Assembly: GCF_026151205.1 (NCBI RefSeq)
Contig: NC_087076.1
Location: forward strand, 16,837,919-16,891,141
Length of the DNA: 53,223 bases
From: Bolinopsis microptera
Lineage: Eukaryota; Ctenophora; Tentaculata; Lobata; Bolinopsidae
Reading direction: 5' to 3'
The notes beneath the pieces were generated by a model that saw only the letters and a program-made list of their open reading frames with translations, was not told where the DNA came from and did not search any database. Made by a program: the position numbers and the translations under genes. This document shows positions 1 to 11,500 of the stretch, in pieces. Numbering within the stretch: the first letter of the stretch is position 1; each line of letters begins with the position of its first letter.

Positions 1-292
1 GTTTATGTAAAACCGTTTTGTACGGTTGCAAAACCATAAAAACCAAAGTCACGTGAAATTTTTGGGCGAGCGAATTAGTAAGAGCCTATATCGAGAGCAG
101 AGGTGCGGACTACTGGGTGCGGACTTTAGAAAACCGAAAAAAATATGTTCAGTTCATAATGATCAGGATAGCATGAACCGTGGAAAAATTGGTTTCCAGG
201 AATCCATTGCTACACGTCGGCCGCCAGACGCTTTGCGCGAAAAGAGGTATACAGCGTGTGTCAAGGAATCCACTTTCACAAGCATTTCTTAA
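1..292. other. Left edge, no gene recognised
   Basis: An 88-codon reading frame (26-292, plus) is present but has no recognisable domain, no signal peptide and basic low-complexity composition. I see no splice-supported exon. It ends exactly where the TTAA-bounded element begins, so it is probably chance or a repeat fragment. Confidence 0.3.
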
Positions 293-1289
293 CCCACTCG
301 TCTGCTGACGTAACATTGTTAGCCAAAAACGTCCCTAAAACTTAGACATACAAACTTAGACCACTAGACATAAGTTGACCACTAGACATAAAGTTAACCA
401 CTAGACAGTAGACACCCCAATCAATCATGTCTGGAAAACTGCAAACATTCACATGACGATGACTTACCCCACTTAAGGAATTGTGCGAGAAGACGATACA
501 AAGGCAAACACGAGGAAATAACATAATACGTATGTTATGTGTTAGGCATAAGGGTAGCTAGCAGTTAATTTGTAAAGTGAGATTTGGAACAATGAGAACA
601 CAATATGGACTACAACTCATGAGGGTAAAGGATACATTTCTACGAACATAGTGATGGTGAATCACTTATAGTTATACAAAGGACGACACAATGCTGGATA
701 CATGCCTCTAACTAAGTCGCCCACAAAAAGCCACTGAGCTGCAAAAGTTTACCACTACTCGATAGAATTAAAGATGTTAAGTGATTTTAACCTCATTCTG
801 TCCGATAACCATAATGATAATATGCCATAGGACTGCTTGTTCCAGAACCATGTGCCTAAGAACAACTTGTTCACTTGAAATACCGTGGACATTTTTTCGA
901 GATTTTCGCCACGATTTCACCACGATTTTGCTAGTTTGGCCTAAATAATCGCGATTTTCTTTTGTCCTTGAATTTACCAGAAGCAAACATTCAACCTTTG
1001 GCTCTTTGGTGGGTAATTACTGAAGATAAATATTATCTCCTTAATGGGATTTGTGCACGTTTAAGGTTATAGGCTGTAGCTTATGTAAAATTAGGTACCT
1101 TCTTTTTTAATCACAGTTAATGAGTAACAAAATAATATAACTTTTTCTAATTTATTCCAAATTTAACTTATTCATAAATCCATGGTTATTACACTAGAAA
1201 ATCAATACATGTACTTACCAAAATAAAATAAAATCGTCACTTAAAAATTAGCAACAGTATAGGGAGAAACATCTCTAAAAACGAGTGGG
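293..1289. mobile_element. Putative non-autonomous piggyBac-like element (TTAA target duplication)
   Basis: The segment starts with CCCACTCGT (293-301) and ends with the exact reverse complement ACGAGTGGG (1281-1289). Both ends are flanked by TTAA (289-292 and 1290-1293). TTAA target duplications with inverted repeats starting CCC are the hallmark of the piggyBac superfamily. Near the left end a short motif (ccactagacataa) is repeated three times with variations (about 360-410). No transposase frame is visible, so this would be a passenger element of about 1 kb. The inverted repeat is short, so chance is not excluded. The right end lies just 3' of the stop codon of the cyclase gene. Confidence 0.45.
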
Positions 1290-1293
1290 TTAA

Positions 1294-2756
1294 TTACTGG
1301 ACATATAAGATGAAATAAAACAATGCCAAGAATCCGCAAACATTCAAATTCTGAGTGCCGGCGCCGCTCATCCTGCCGCTCTGTTTGTAAGCATAGCTGG
1401 AGTCCGTGTCCACTAAAACTCTGATGGTGAATCCCGACCCGCCAGTCATTTTGGGAGGGATCGCTATCAGTGTCGCTCCTGAAGCGATAGGAGATGACAA
1501 ACCCTTTTCAGTAAATGTCAATTTAAACTGTCCATATTTTGTTGAGGAATCATCATTTTTTATTATGGTAGAAAACTCTAATAATTGAAATACTATTAAT
1601 GGTATTTAAATTATTAGAGTTTAAAAACAAAAATAATTATAGAACCCACCGCTCTCTGGCACTTTATCCAAACAGCACAGATTTTCTAGTCCGTATTTAT
1701 TGTTTGCTTCCAAGGTGTTATGTACCGGGAACGCCCCAGATACTCCAGCATCAATGGATGCTGTATCAATACCAACCCCTGAAGGTATTTTAGATATAAA
1801 TATGAAACAACCCTTATGGCTAAATTAAAAGAGTTTCCTGTTTCAAACTGAGATTTTCCAGTAACGGAAGTCACCTGTAATCTTGTAATCAGTAAGGAGC
1901 TTTGTGGCCAGCTCTGCGCTGAAGCCGGGGAAGTGGATCTCCGCTACCCACGCATCATAGTCAAAATTGTCTGCCTTTTGGTCCATTGCAGTTCCTGTAT
2001 AACGGTAAGATTTAGGAAAAACCACCAAACAATTGTTAATTAATCTCTAAGTACACATCTTTGGTAGTTACAAATTTTGTATGTTGATAAAAACCAAAAG
2101 ATACAATAACCCCCTCACCAAAGTAAGCCTCCGTATCTGTGTACTTATCTCCCCACCCTGTCTCCATGAGCACGACAGCATTATCTGGCACCGCGCCGTG
2201 CTTCTCTTCCCAATCCTGGAGATCCTGTACCGTCAGCATGTAGTCCCTATTTTTAGCACTTTTCTCCTTCACGTTTACCTTAACGACAGGTACCACGAAA
2301 TTCTCTATCGGTATGGAGGCGAGGTCCCAGGCTGTTTTACCAAAGTGGTAGGGAGCGTCCATGTGAGTCCCTAAGTGCTCTGTCATCTCTATGTCTTTCG
2401 AGGTGTAAAACGCACCATCTTGGTCATCTGAAACAGTGTAATTCGGAAATAATTCGTAATCGTATACTCTAAAGCTCTAAGTACTCACGTTTTTGTTAAA
2501 ATATAGGAGTCGTTATTTAATATTTAATGCCAGAATCGACCCTCGTGGTAGTAAAGTTCAATGCCAATCATAGTAGAATTATAAAATTGGCACATTATAA
2601 TTTGGACCTACAGAGAGCCAGGACAGAGTGTTTGAAAGGAGTGTAGCCTTCTACCGGCCAATTCCTCGCGTTCTCATCCAAAATGTGACTCAGATCAACA
2701 AGCTCAGCTTGCACTCTCACGACCAGTAGGATGATGAGAAGGATAGAGTGGTTCAT
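1294..2756 (-). CDS. Secreted, probably GPI-anchored cyclase-family hydrolase (kynurenine formamidase/isatin hydrolase-like), five exons
   Basis: Minus-strand exons join in one frame: 2756-2612, 2427-2119, 1994-1875, 1778-1650, 1478-1294 (888 nt, 295 residues). All introns have GT-AG ends and all four are in phase 1. Residues 1-17 are a signal peptide (MNHSILLIILLVVRVQA). Residues 66-76 hold the metal-binding motif HLGTHMDAPYH of the Cyclase family (PF04199), and the family segment GVGIDTASID follows at the start of exon 4. Relatives are metal-dependent hydrolases such as bacterial kynurenine formamidase and isatin hydrolase; the substrate here cannot be told. The C-terminus has a small-residue stretch (SGAG), a polar spacer and a hydrophobic tail ending at the stop, which is the layout of a GPI-attachment signal. 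With the signal peptide, this suggests an extracellular or surface enzyme. The gene looks complete. It is divergent from the acid phosphatase exons downstream. Confidence 0.9.
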
Positions 2757-3436
2757 TTTTCTATTGTTGTTTTAGGGATGGTTAGAACGGGACTAAGGGG
2801 AAAAATATAGAAAACCGGGTTCCTAGGGTTTAAGTCTATGCTAATTGCTAATCTATCTCTAGTCACGCAGCACGAAACGGTAGGGCGTACCGTATGATAG
2901 AAATGAAACGAAGTTATGAAAAAGGAGAACTATCAAATGGAAATGAAATGTAATGGTGAACTTTAACAGATAAAACTTCTTAGTTTGAGAAAACCTTTTG
3001 ACGCGAATATAGAAAGCCGACGTGTCTACTCACCGAGGATAGTGCTCAGCGAACTGGCTATCGTCAATCGGGTCCCTTAAAGTAATTAAGGGGTAACTAA
3101 AAAGTAAGCTCTTCGGATATACTCCCAAACACGGTCACGCCATGATGCGTGACGGTACAACGCATCTGCTTGCACCACTGTGACCCGCAGTCTCGCCAAT
3201 GCAATGGGCACTCAACTAGCAGTCACCCTGTGGCCGCGAGGACCAACCACAGGCCTGGCTGTAAGTCAGGTACAAATGAGCGGACGGCTCATTTTCAGCC
3301 AGTCAACCAACTTACACTCAAAATGTGTAAATTGAAATAAACCCTTACATTTTAAACAACTGCGGAAAAGTTAAACCTTTCACAATTTCACCCGGAAACC
3401 TCTAACGGTCACCTAAAACAGCTCATATAGGGATAA
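2757..3436. other. Upstream region of the cyclase gene, no further gene seen
   Basis: This should hold the promoter and 5' UTR of the minus-strand cyclase gene. Bases 3130-3310 are clearly more GC-rich than the surroundings and end near an AATAAA (3336-3341). No protein domain or RNA polymerase III box is recognisable there. Confidence 0.3.
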
Positions 3437-4260
3437 GGGGGGGGGGGGGCCAATGGGTATTTTTTGTGAAACTTGATTTCGAGATAGCAGTTGACCAACA
3501 AACTAGGACCGGTGATCAAACCTTTGAGGTTTGAGGGGTCCCGGACACCAACCGCCAAACGGCGCCTGCGGTGCAGCCACGCCCATATTTCATATTTGGT
3601 CCAAACTAGGCCCAATTTGACCAAATACCCTGAACATGTCCAAAACCCAGGTTTAAGATGCTCTTGTAGCTAGTGGTATCCTGAAGCCATTTATGAAATT
3701 TCATCAAGATTGGACACAATATGACTGAGTAATGAGCCAAAAACCATATACCCAAATTTTGGCATACACACAAAATTTAATAGATTTCGGCCCATAAATT
3801 AGTCAAATATCAATATTTGTGAATGAGAATAACTTTATGTGAAAGGTAAGCCTAAACTACATATTCTCTGTAAGTTATAGCTTTATATCTGTTTAAATGT
3901 GGATACTAAGGCGAAAAGACCACAAAAAATGAACAAAATCGCCTGTAATTGTATCTTTGGTCGCGATATTCGCGGAATTGATCTCATTACAAATGTAACA
4001 ACTCAATCAGTGAACTCAATAGTTAACTAGGAGAAATCTACCAATTCTCTCCTTTACATTAAAACTATACAGTGTTAATGAAGTTAACAGTCAGTGTAAC
4101 ATGAAGGCTTCTCTGACGGAAAACTTTTGTAAACTCTGCAAAACAAACACAAGACAACACATTCCCTGACACTGTACCTTGTACACTTATATCACCGAGT
4201 ATGTTACTTCCTAGTTTCTGAGGACTATGTAGTTGCATATCATTAGTTGATATTAATTTG
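3437..4260. repeat. G-tract repeat, diverged relative of the element at 23763-24471
   Basis: It begins with a G13 tract (3437-3449) followed by CCAA. Bases about 3690-3940 resemble 23950-24190: in both, a stretch around 'agattgg', a 'tgggcatac'/'tggcatac' stretch, 'tatgtgaaag' and 'gtggatactaag' follow in the same order and spacing. The right border is not clear. A C26 tract at 5464-5489 could be the other end of a longer copy, but no matching target duplication is visible. Confidence 0.45.
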
Positions 4261-5463
4261 TCTCCAGTTTACTAAGTAAACTTCTAATAAAGAGAATTGA
4301 GTTACCTTCTATTCATCACTATGATAACATCATTATGGAATATGGATCGTTTAATTTGTTCAGTCTCATGCAGGATGCAAGAAACGTTTTAGAAACTATT
4401 CGTGCTAGAACAACTAAAATGAAATGTGCGTGACCGTTATGGAACTGACTCGATTAAATCTATTACCTATCTTACTGATGAGCTGCAAGATAACATTACG
4501 TGCTTTATATTACACTCAAAACTTACTACAGAGAGATAGCAGCAGATCTATGCACTCTCAGAAACACGAACAAATTTAATACATTCCCTGTCATTTCCCT
4601 ATTAAGTTCAAACTTCAAAATCCCGAAAAATCAAACATTGAGCGGCGATCCCCAAAGCTGGATGAACTAACCCCCTAATTATTTACAAATTTGCCCAAAT
4701 ATTCCACATTTATATTTAAAATAAAACAAGGCACAAGGTATGCAGTACAAGACAGTAATATTGTGTATGATTACAAGTAACTGACTACAGAGCGTTTAAC
4801 AAAGTTGCAAAAGCTACGGTTATATTCTGTCATCATATTATCCAAAAAATAAGTCTAAAATCGACCCTGTTACGACCAACATCACAACACTGACATGGTA
4901 TATAGTATCGGTACTACTACCGGTAAAGAAAGTGAGAGGTGTAACTGATTATTTGTAAATAATTGGCTTTGTAAATAAAGTCACGATCCAGTAACTTGAT
5001 TACAAATCATCACGTTTTACGCTGCGTAAATAAACGTACTTGTGGAAGTGTTCTGACTTCTGAGGGTCACTGATGATATCATGATTTTGTATCATTACAT
5101 GATTGAAACATTTGTCTGACTCAACCGGTCGTTTCATTTTGTATCTAGCTCTCGGCTTGCCGATTGAGCACTGTAAGCAGACGACGCCACCCACAATTAA
5201 CCTTAGATATATATATACAACATTGTTACTGCATTTGTTCTCCATACACAACTTGAAAGCTATTCTCAAATAGGGAGATTAAGAAGAAAAATGCGTCTTA
5301 ATTGATCTTTAGGCAAAATCAGTAAAATTATCATGATAGATTTTAACAGCTGATTAATAACAAAAACTTTGTATTATGTAGTGACTCAGTTTAATTCATC
5401 ATCAGAACTCTTATTAACACTTATCCAGTCCTCAAAAGTTGAATGTGGTTATAATCAGTAAAT
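4261..5463. other. Non-coding stretch, nothing recognised
   Basis: AT-rich sequence without a convincing exon on either strand. I searched it for the missing 5' exons of the acid phosphatase (the catalytic RHGxR region) and did not find them. Confidence 0.3.
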
Positions 5464-5489
5464 CCCCCCCCCCCCCCCCCCCCCCCCCC
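5464..5489 (+). repeat. C26 homopolymer tract before an acid phosphatase exon
   Basis: Twenty-six consecutive C followed by AG, 29 bases before exon start 5519. The tract looks like a very strong pyrimidine tract with an AG of its own, although the reading frame supports the AG at 5517-5518. Confidence 0.85.
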
Positions 5490-5518
5490 AGGACTGTCAG
5501 TAACCAAATAACTTTCAG

Positions 5519-8500
5519 GTGTTCTGCTGAATGAGCTTAAGACAAGAGTAAAAGATGCTGCGAACGGTTCTAGCGATGTAAAGCTTGTTCTATTTTCTGG
5601 GGTAAGTCAAACCACATATAAACGAAATTATCTTTAAATTGTTATCAAAATGTTCGCAATTCAAATAATATAAAACCAGCGTAATGAACAGAATAAGATG
5701 CTGTATAAACGCGGAAATTCATGGTTCACCGATAGTACCTAATTAATTTATATCGAGTATCGACAAATCTGCAATGCAGTCGTAATTTGTGGCTTCAATC
5801 CTTCACTTTTAGTTCAATGGTGAAAATAACGATGAAACCTCCTCCATCGTTTACTATAGAACAAAAAAACAGGACATATGCTTGTTTTCCATTCTGCCAA
5901 GATTCCTCAAGTAATCTGATCATATAACCCGTCTCTCAGCATGATACGACCCTGGCTGCTATTCCTCAAGTAATCTGATCATATAACCCAAGTAATCTGA
6001 TCATATAACGTAAAGTAAAGTAAGTAACCCATCTTTTCTCTCAGCATGACACGACCCTGGCTGCTATACTGACCACTCTCGGAGTGTACGACTCTGTACA
6101 GACCCCCTACGCTACCGTTCTCATGGTAGAGCTGTGGGAGAAAGAGAATGGGGAGCATGAGGTGACTTTCCTTCGTCACCACAAGGATCAGGACCTGATT
6201 ACTTACCAATTACCTGGGTGCACCGACACTGGCTGTACTCTCGACCAGTTCTACGCGTAAGTCATTGTTTTTAGATGCATGTTTGGTCAGTTTTATGCTT
6301 TTGTATGATTCAGTGTCACAGCCTTTGTGACTAAGTGAATCAATTAAGTGATTAAGAAACTATTAACTTAACTCCACAGTGTGAACAGTGAACTCGACCT
6401 GACTGAGGAAGATTATCGAGACCAATGTAGGATTGGACTACCAGATCTTGTCCCAAATATGTCCAAAAGTACGTTTTTTAATCTACTTCTACTTTCATCA
6501 CCATTAATATAAGTTTCTCGTTGTTTTTTATCATAAATGACTTCTTGCAATATTCACAGCTTTTAAGGAATTATTCAAGCCGGCCGGTACCATTTTCATC
6601 AATATTATTGCAATTCTAATTTCTACATTGATTCAGAAGACTTCAAGCAGAAACTTAGATACATACGTATTGTATCTGCTATCAGCTATATTCAATTATA
6701 TATCTGCTGGTATTAGAGTTAGAAGTCATTGTGGGAATTCGCAATTGCAATTTGCATGTACCCAAAATCGAAGTTAATTTATATTAGTTCTTTTATAGAA
6801 CACTATTTGCTTGTAACTGACAGTTTCCAGACTATCGAAAATATGTATTTTTTCTCATTAAATAAGAATACAAAGATAAGTTAAATTATCTTATGGTTAT
6901 TGGTTATTGATATATATTTACTTATAGTTTACCTACATTGTGTCCGGCATGACCATCAGCATCCTAACACCTACTATAACATCTAACACCTACTAGTTAT
7001 TTATATACTACTAACACCTATCAGTTATTTAAATCATACTGATAAGGCCCTAGATAAGGACACTTTATTTCACTTAATTATCCGATTTTAGCTTAAAATA
7101 ATATAATTTACTTTTAAATCATATCACGATTCTGTAGCATACAGGACCTCCGGTTCTCGTGAAAGAATCTGATTTGAACTATAGTTTTATATACTATCAG
7201 TATCATAATCATAATATTTAGTTATAAATGGAACCCACTGTTACATCTGAAAACAAAGTCAAGATCAAATGTTCAAGCTGCAGCGGCTGGTGTTACTCTA
7301 TTAGAAATATTCGCACATGCTTATGGTGCCAAAGTAATGTCCATGTCAAATGTTTTAAGGATAATTTAGGCTGTACGAGTTGCTGTGAAAGTATCATTCC
7401 TGGATTTCACGCAACCTACTATGAAATCTATGACGACTACAGTAAACTTAATAGTGACATATTCAATCCGTACGATCAGAATAGTCGATTTAATCTTATT
7501 GGCGACGCCATGACCAACGAAGAGCATCAAGATTCAACTTGGAGCAATATTTCATCTTTCCTAACTAGTTGTCAGTACAAACAACAACGTAACGTGAAAA
7601 AATCTACCTGCTCTCAACTTAAAACATTTTCTATGAACATAAGATCCCTTATTAAGAATATAGATCAACTACGTGATGATATTGAGACTTATGATAAGTA
7701 TGATATATTGTGTTTTAACGAAACGAATTGCACTTTAGGGAAATTACCGAACGGAATAAACGACGTTACCTTAGATGGATTTCATGAACCATTTATCCAG
7801 GATCCAATTCGACCATCTGGAAAAGGTGGGGGGCTAGCCACTTATGTACACAAACGTGTAGTCGATTATGATAAAATTGATATTTTCACTCCAAACCCTG
7901 AACCAACTAATACTAGTGGCGAATTCCAATTTATCAAGCTCCATCAGTGCAAAGGATACAACAGAACGAAAATAATTGGCAATGTTTACCGTTCTCCCGC
8001 TAGGAGACCTGAAGCGTTTCTAGAAATTTTCAAAAATACGCTGCACAACCTAGGGAGACACACCCGTAAACATATGACGCTTCATGGAGATTTCAACCTT
8101 GATTTACTGAAGCACAGCAGCGACCAAGCATGTCAGAACATTATAGATATTGCGTCCTCTTACGGTTTTATTCAAATTGTATCACGCCCAACTCGCCTAA
8201 CGGACCATAGTGCCACGCTTATTGACCACATCTACACAAACAATCTTGAGGATACAATAAGCTGTAACGTCTTAACGACAGATATGTCTGATCACTTAGC
8301 AATAGTCACTACAATAAATCTTGATAACACGCCAACCAGCAGCTACCGCTCTGCGTCTAACTCACAAAATGTATCTCAAACTGAAACACGTAGATTTAAC
8401 GACACCAACAATCAAAAATTCAGAGACTTAATTATAAATGAAAGTTGGTCAGAAATTTTTAACAATACCAATGATGCCAACGAACAGTTCAATAATTTAA

Positions 8501-11500
8501 ATACGGCTTATAATAAGATTTACGAGTCTGCCTATCCTACAAAAAGACAATCACGAAGACAAAATGAACGTGTTAATCCGAAACCATGGATGCTGCCCTA
8601 GCTCGAAGAAGCTATAGAACGTAAAAATGAGTCATATTATGATTTTGTTAAGGAACCATCTGATAGTAACCGCAGTAAATATGACCGTCTGAAGAAGTTT
8701 TGTAATAGACACATCGATAAAGCTAAAAACAAGCACTTCAAAAAATTTTTTGAGCAAAACAAAGAAAATTCTAAGAAGCAGTGGCAAATGATAAACAGTC
8801 TTCTAAATAGGAAAAAATCTAAACCTACTTCAATAAAACTGACTGACGAAGACGGCTCAATCAGCACTCCGGCAGCTGTAGCAGAAAAATTTAACGATTA
8901 CTTCTCAAACATCGCTCCAAAAATTAAGTCTGAAATTAGTAGTAGGACCACTTTTGATCCTGGTGGAACCCATAGCACACTTCGCAACGCCACTCCAAGT
9001 AGTATTTACTTAAAGCCAGTCACTGCCACAGAAATTCAGGACGTCATAAACCTGCTTAAGAATAAAGCCACACTAGACACTAAAATTGAACCTCTAAAAA
9101 TCGCTAACAGTTGTCCCAGTTTTACTAGTGTACTAGCCCACGTTGTCAACAGTTCTTTTGAACAGGGGATCTTTCCACAGGCTTTGAAAGAAGAAAAGGT
9201 GGTCCCAATTCACAAAGGTGGATCTAAATCTGACATAAAAAATTACAGACCAATATCTCTTCTTGCTTCTTTCTCTAAAGTATTTGAAAAGCTAATGCAT
9301 AACCGAGTTATAAGTTTTTTAGATAAATACAGCATACTATGTGAAAACCAATACGGTTTTCGCCCGGGTAGGTCTTGTGAACATGCTCTTCTCAACGCAA
9401 AAGACACCATTCTTAATTCAATGTCTAAAAAGCAGATAACTTTACTTCTTTTAATCGACTTCAGCAAAGCTTTCGACCTTGTGGATCATTCCATACTCTT
9501 GCGCAAGCTGGACCATTACGGCATAAGGGGTCAAGCCTTAAACTGGTTTAAGTCATATCTCACTAACAGGAAACAGTTTGTATCAATTGGCTCGTCAAAA
9601 TCCTCGACCAACCAAATTTTATACGGCGTGCCTCAAGGGTCAATATTAGGACCTTTACTTTTTATAATCTACATAAACGACCTGCCTCAAATATCAGATA
9701 TAGCCAATTTCATTATGTACGCAGATGATGCCAACATCTTCCTGATAGGAGAAAATCTTAATGAAGTTTACGATAAACTAATAACTCTTAGCGATGCCTT
9801 AGTTAAGTGGGTAGATAATAATGGTTTAGCTCTCAACCTTAAGAAAACAAATTATATGATCTTCTCTCGACAAAGAAATCTTAATTATCGTGATGTGGCA
9901 ATTTCTGGTGTCACAATTGAGAGAAAAACAGAAGCCCGTTTTTTAGGAGTTATAATAGATGATAAACTAAACTGGTCCCATCATATCTCTGCCATGAAAA
10001 TGAAAATGTCCAGATACATAGGAGTCATGTACAAACTTAAAAAATATCTGCCTCTCGAAGCACGTCTTCAAATTTATCAAAGTTTTGTGCAGTCACACCT
10101 TAATTATTGCAGCCTTGTATGGGGTTTTGCTGCCAAGTCTCATATTGAATCACTTTTTGTAAAACAGAAAATGGGCCTTCGAGCAGTATTACCTGGTTTC
10201 GTCAATTACTGGTACAAGGACGGTATCCCCCCAGCAAGTACCAAGTCTGGCTTTTATTCACATAAAATATTGACAGTACACAGTATCATTGTAAAGAACG
10301 CACTCATTTTAATGCATAAATTGAAAAACTTTCCTAATCTAGTACCATTGTCTCTCAAGAAAACAATTCCCAAAAGCGCACCATTATTTAATACTAACCT
10401 GGATTCTATTCTCACTACACAATGGTCAGAAAAGTATGGTCAACACCCTTACAACAACTCAGTATTTTTTAAAGGTCCATTATTAGCAATAAACCGATAT
10501 AATGTTGCAGCAACTTCCCCGCCTAGTCTATTTAACCTGAACATTTACAAAACTTGTATAAAAACTATGCTCATCGATCAGCAAAATGAAAACATCGAAG
10601 ACGAATGGCCTAATTTCATGTTATTTTGTATAACAGGACTAAGAAAATCAAAGCGTAACATAAACCAAAATGCCGATAATAACCTTGTCTCTACATCTTA
10701 GATTATATGCACACACTTATGCATCACTCAATAAACGTCGCATATCTCATAAATTACACTGCCAACATTGGACATTTTTTATTATCGCCGCGTATTTCAA
10801 ATCAAGTTACAAATTCTACAAATTTTGAAGTGCTCAGTCTTGTTTTACTTTTTTAATCTTTACCTACTAACCATTGGAAAATAAAACTTTAAGTTATAAA
10901 CCTTCCTTGCATTTACATTTTATATTTATGCATGTGCCCCACGGGGATGAATTTCTTATTACCATTGATGTTATATATATTTTTTGAGTAAACATTGGCT
11001 GGTACCACGGGCCAGTCCCCAACCAAACCAAACTATAACACCTAACACCTTCTCTCCTAGACATGATGTTCCTTCTTCTGTGTGTTACCATCCTTCTCTG
11101 TCTCTCCTCCGTCTCCATGCTAATATTCTACACGTACCGAGTTAAACAGAGAGCTGGCTTATATCCTGGGTAAGTTCCTGTCATTATTATTTTGTAACAT
11201 TCCTAGTAACATTCCTCATAAGTTAAGGGGTCGTTCACATACTACGTAATCACTGAGGAGAGGGAGGGGGTTTCTAAATGATTACGCTAGTAAAATTTTG
11301 AACAATAACTATGTGTAAAACTGATTACGGAGGGGGTTTAAAATTGGACAAAAAGTGGTTACGTAATATCGGCGACGTTTTTTATAAAAAATACGTTTCA
11401 TCATCAGCCACCACCCTACAAAATATCTAATTCTAATAGATTCCTTGAAAAATGGAGAAATTTCAAAAACGACTTAAACGCAGTTGAGCCGCTCTAGTTG

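Noticed and set aside
5000-5269. 89-codon minus frame
   Set aside because: No signal peptide, domain or splice context; its codons are those of random AT-rich DNA.
8637-9467. Minus-strand frames inside the LINE
   Set aside because: Mirror frames of the reverse transcriptase.
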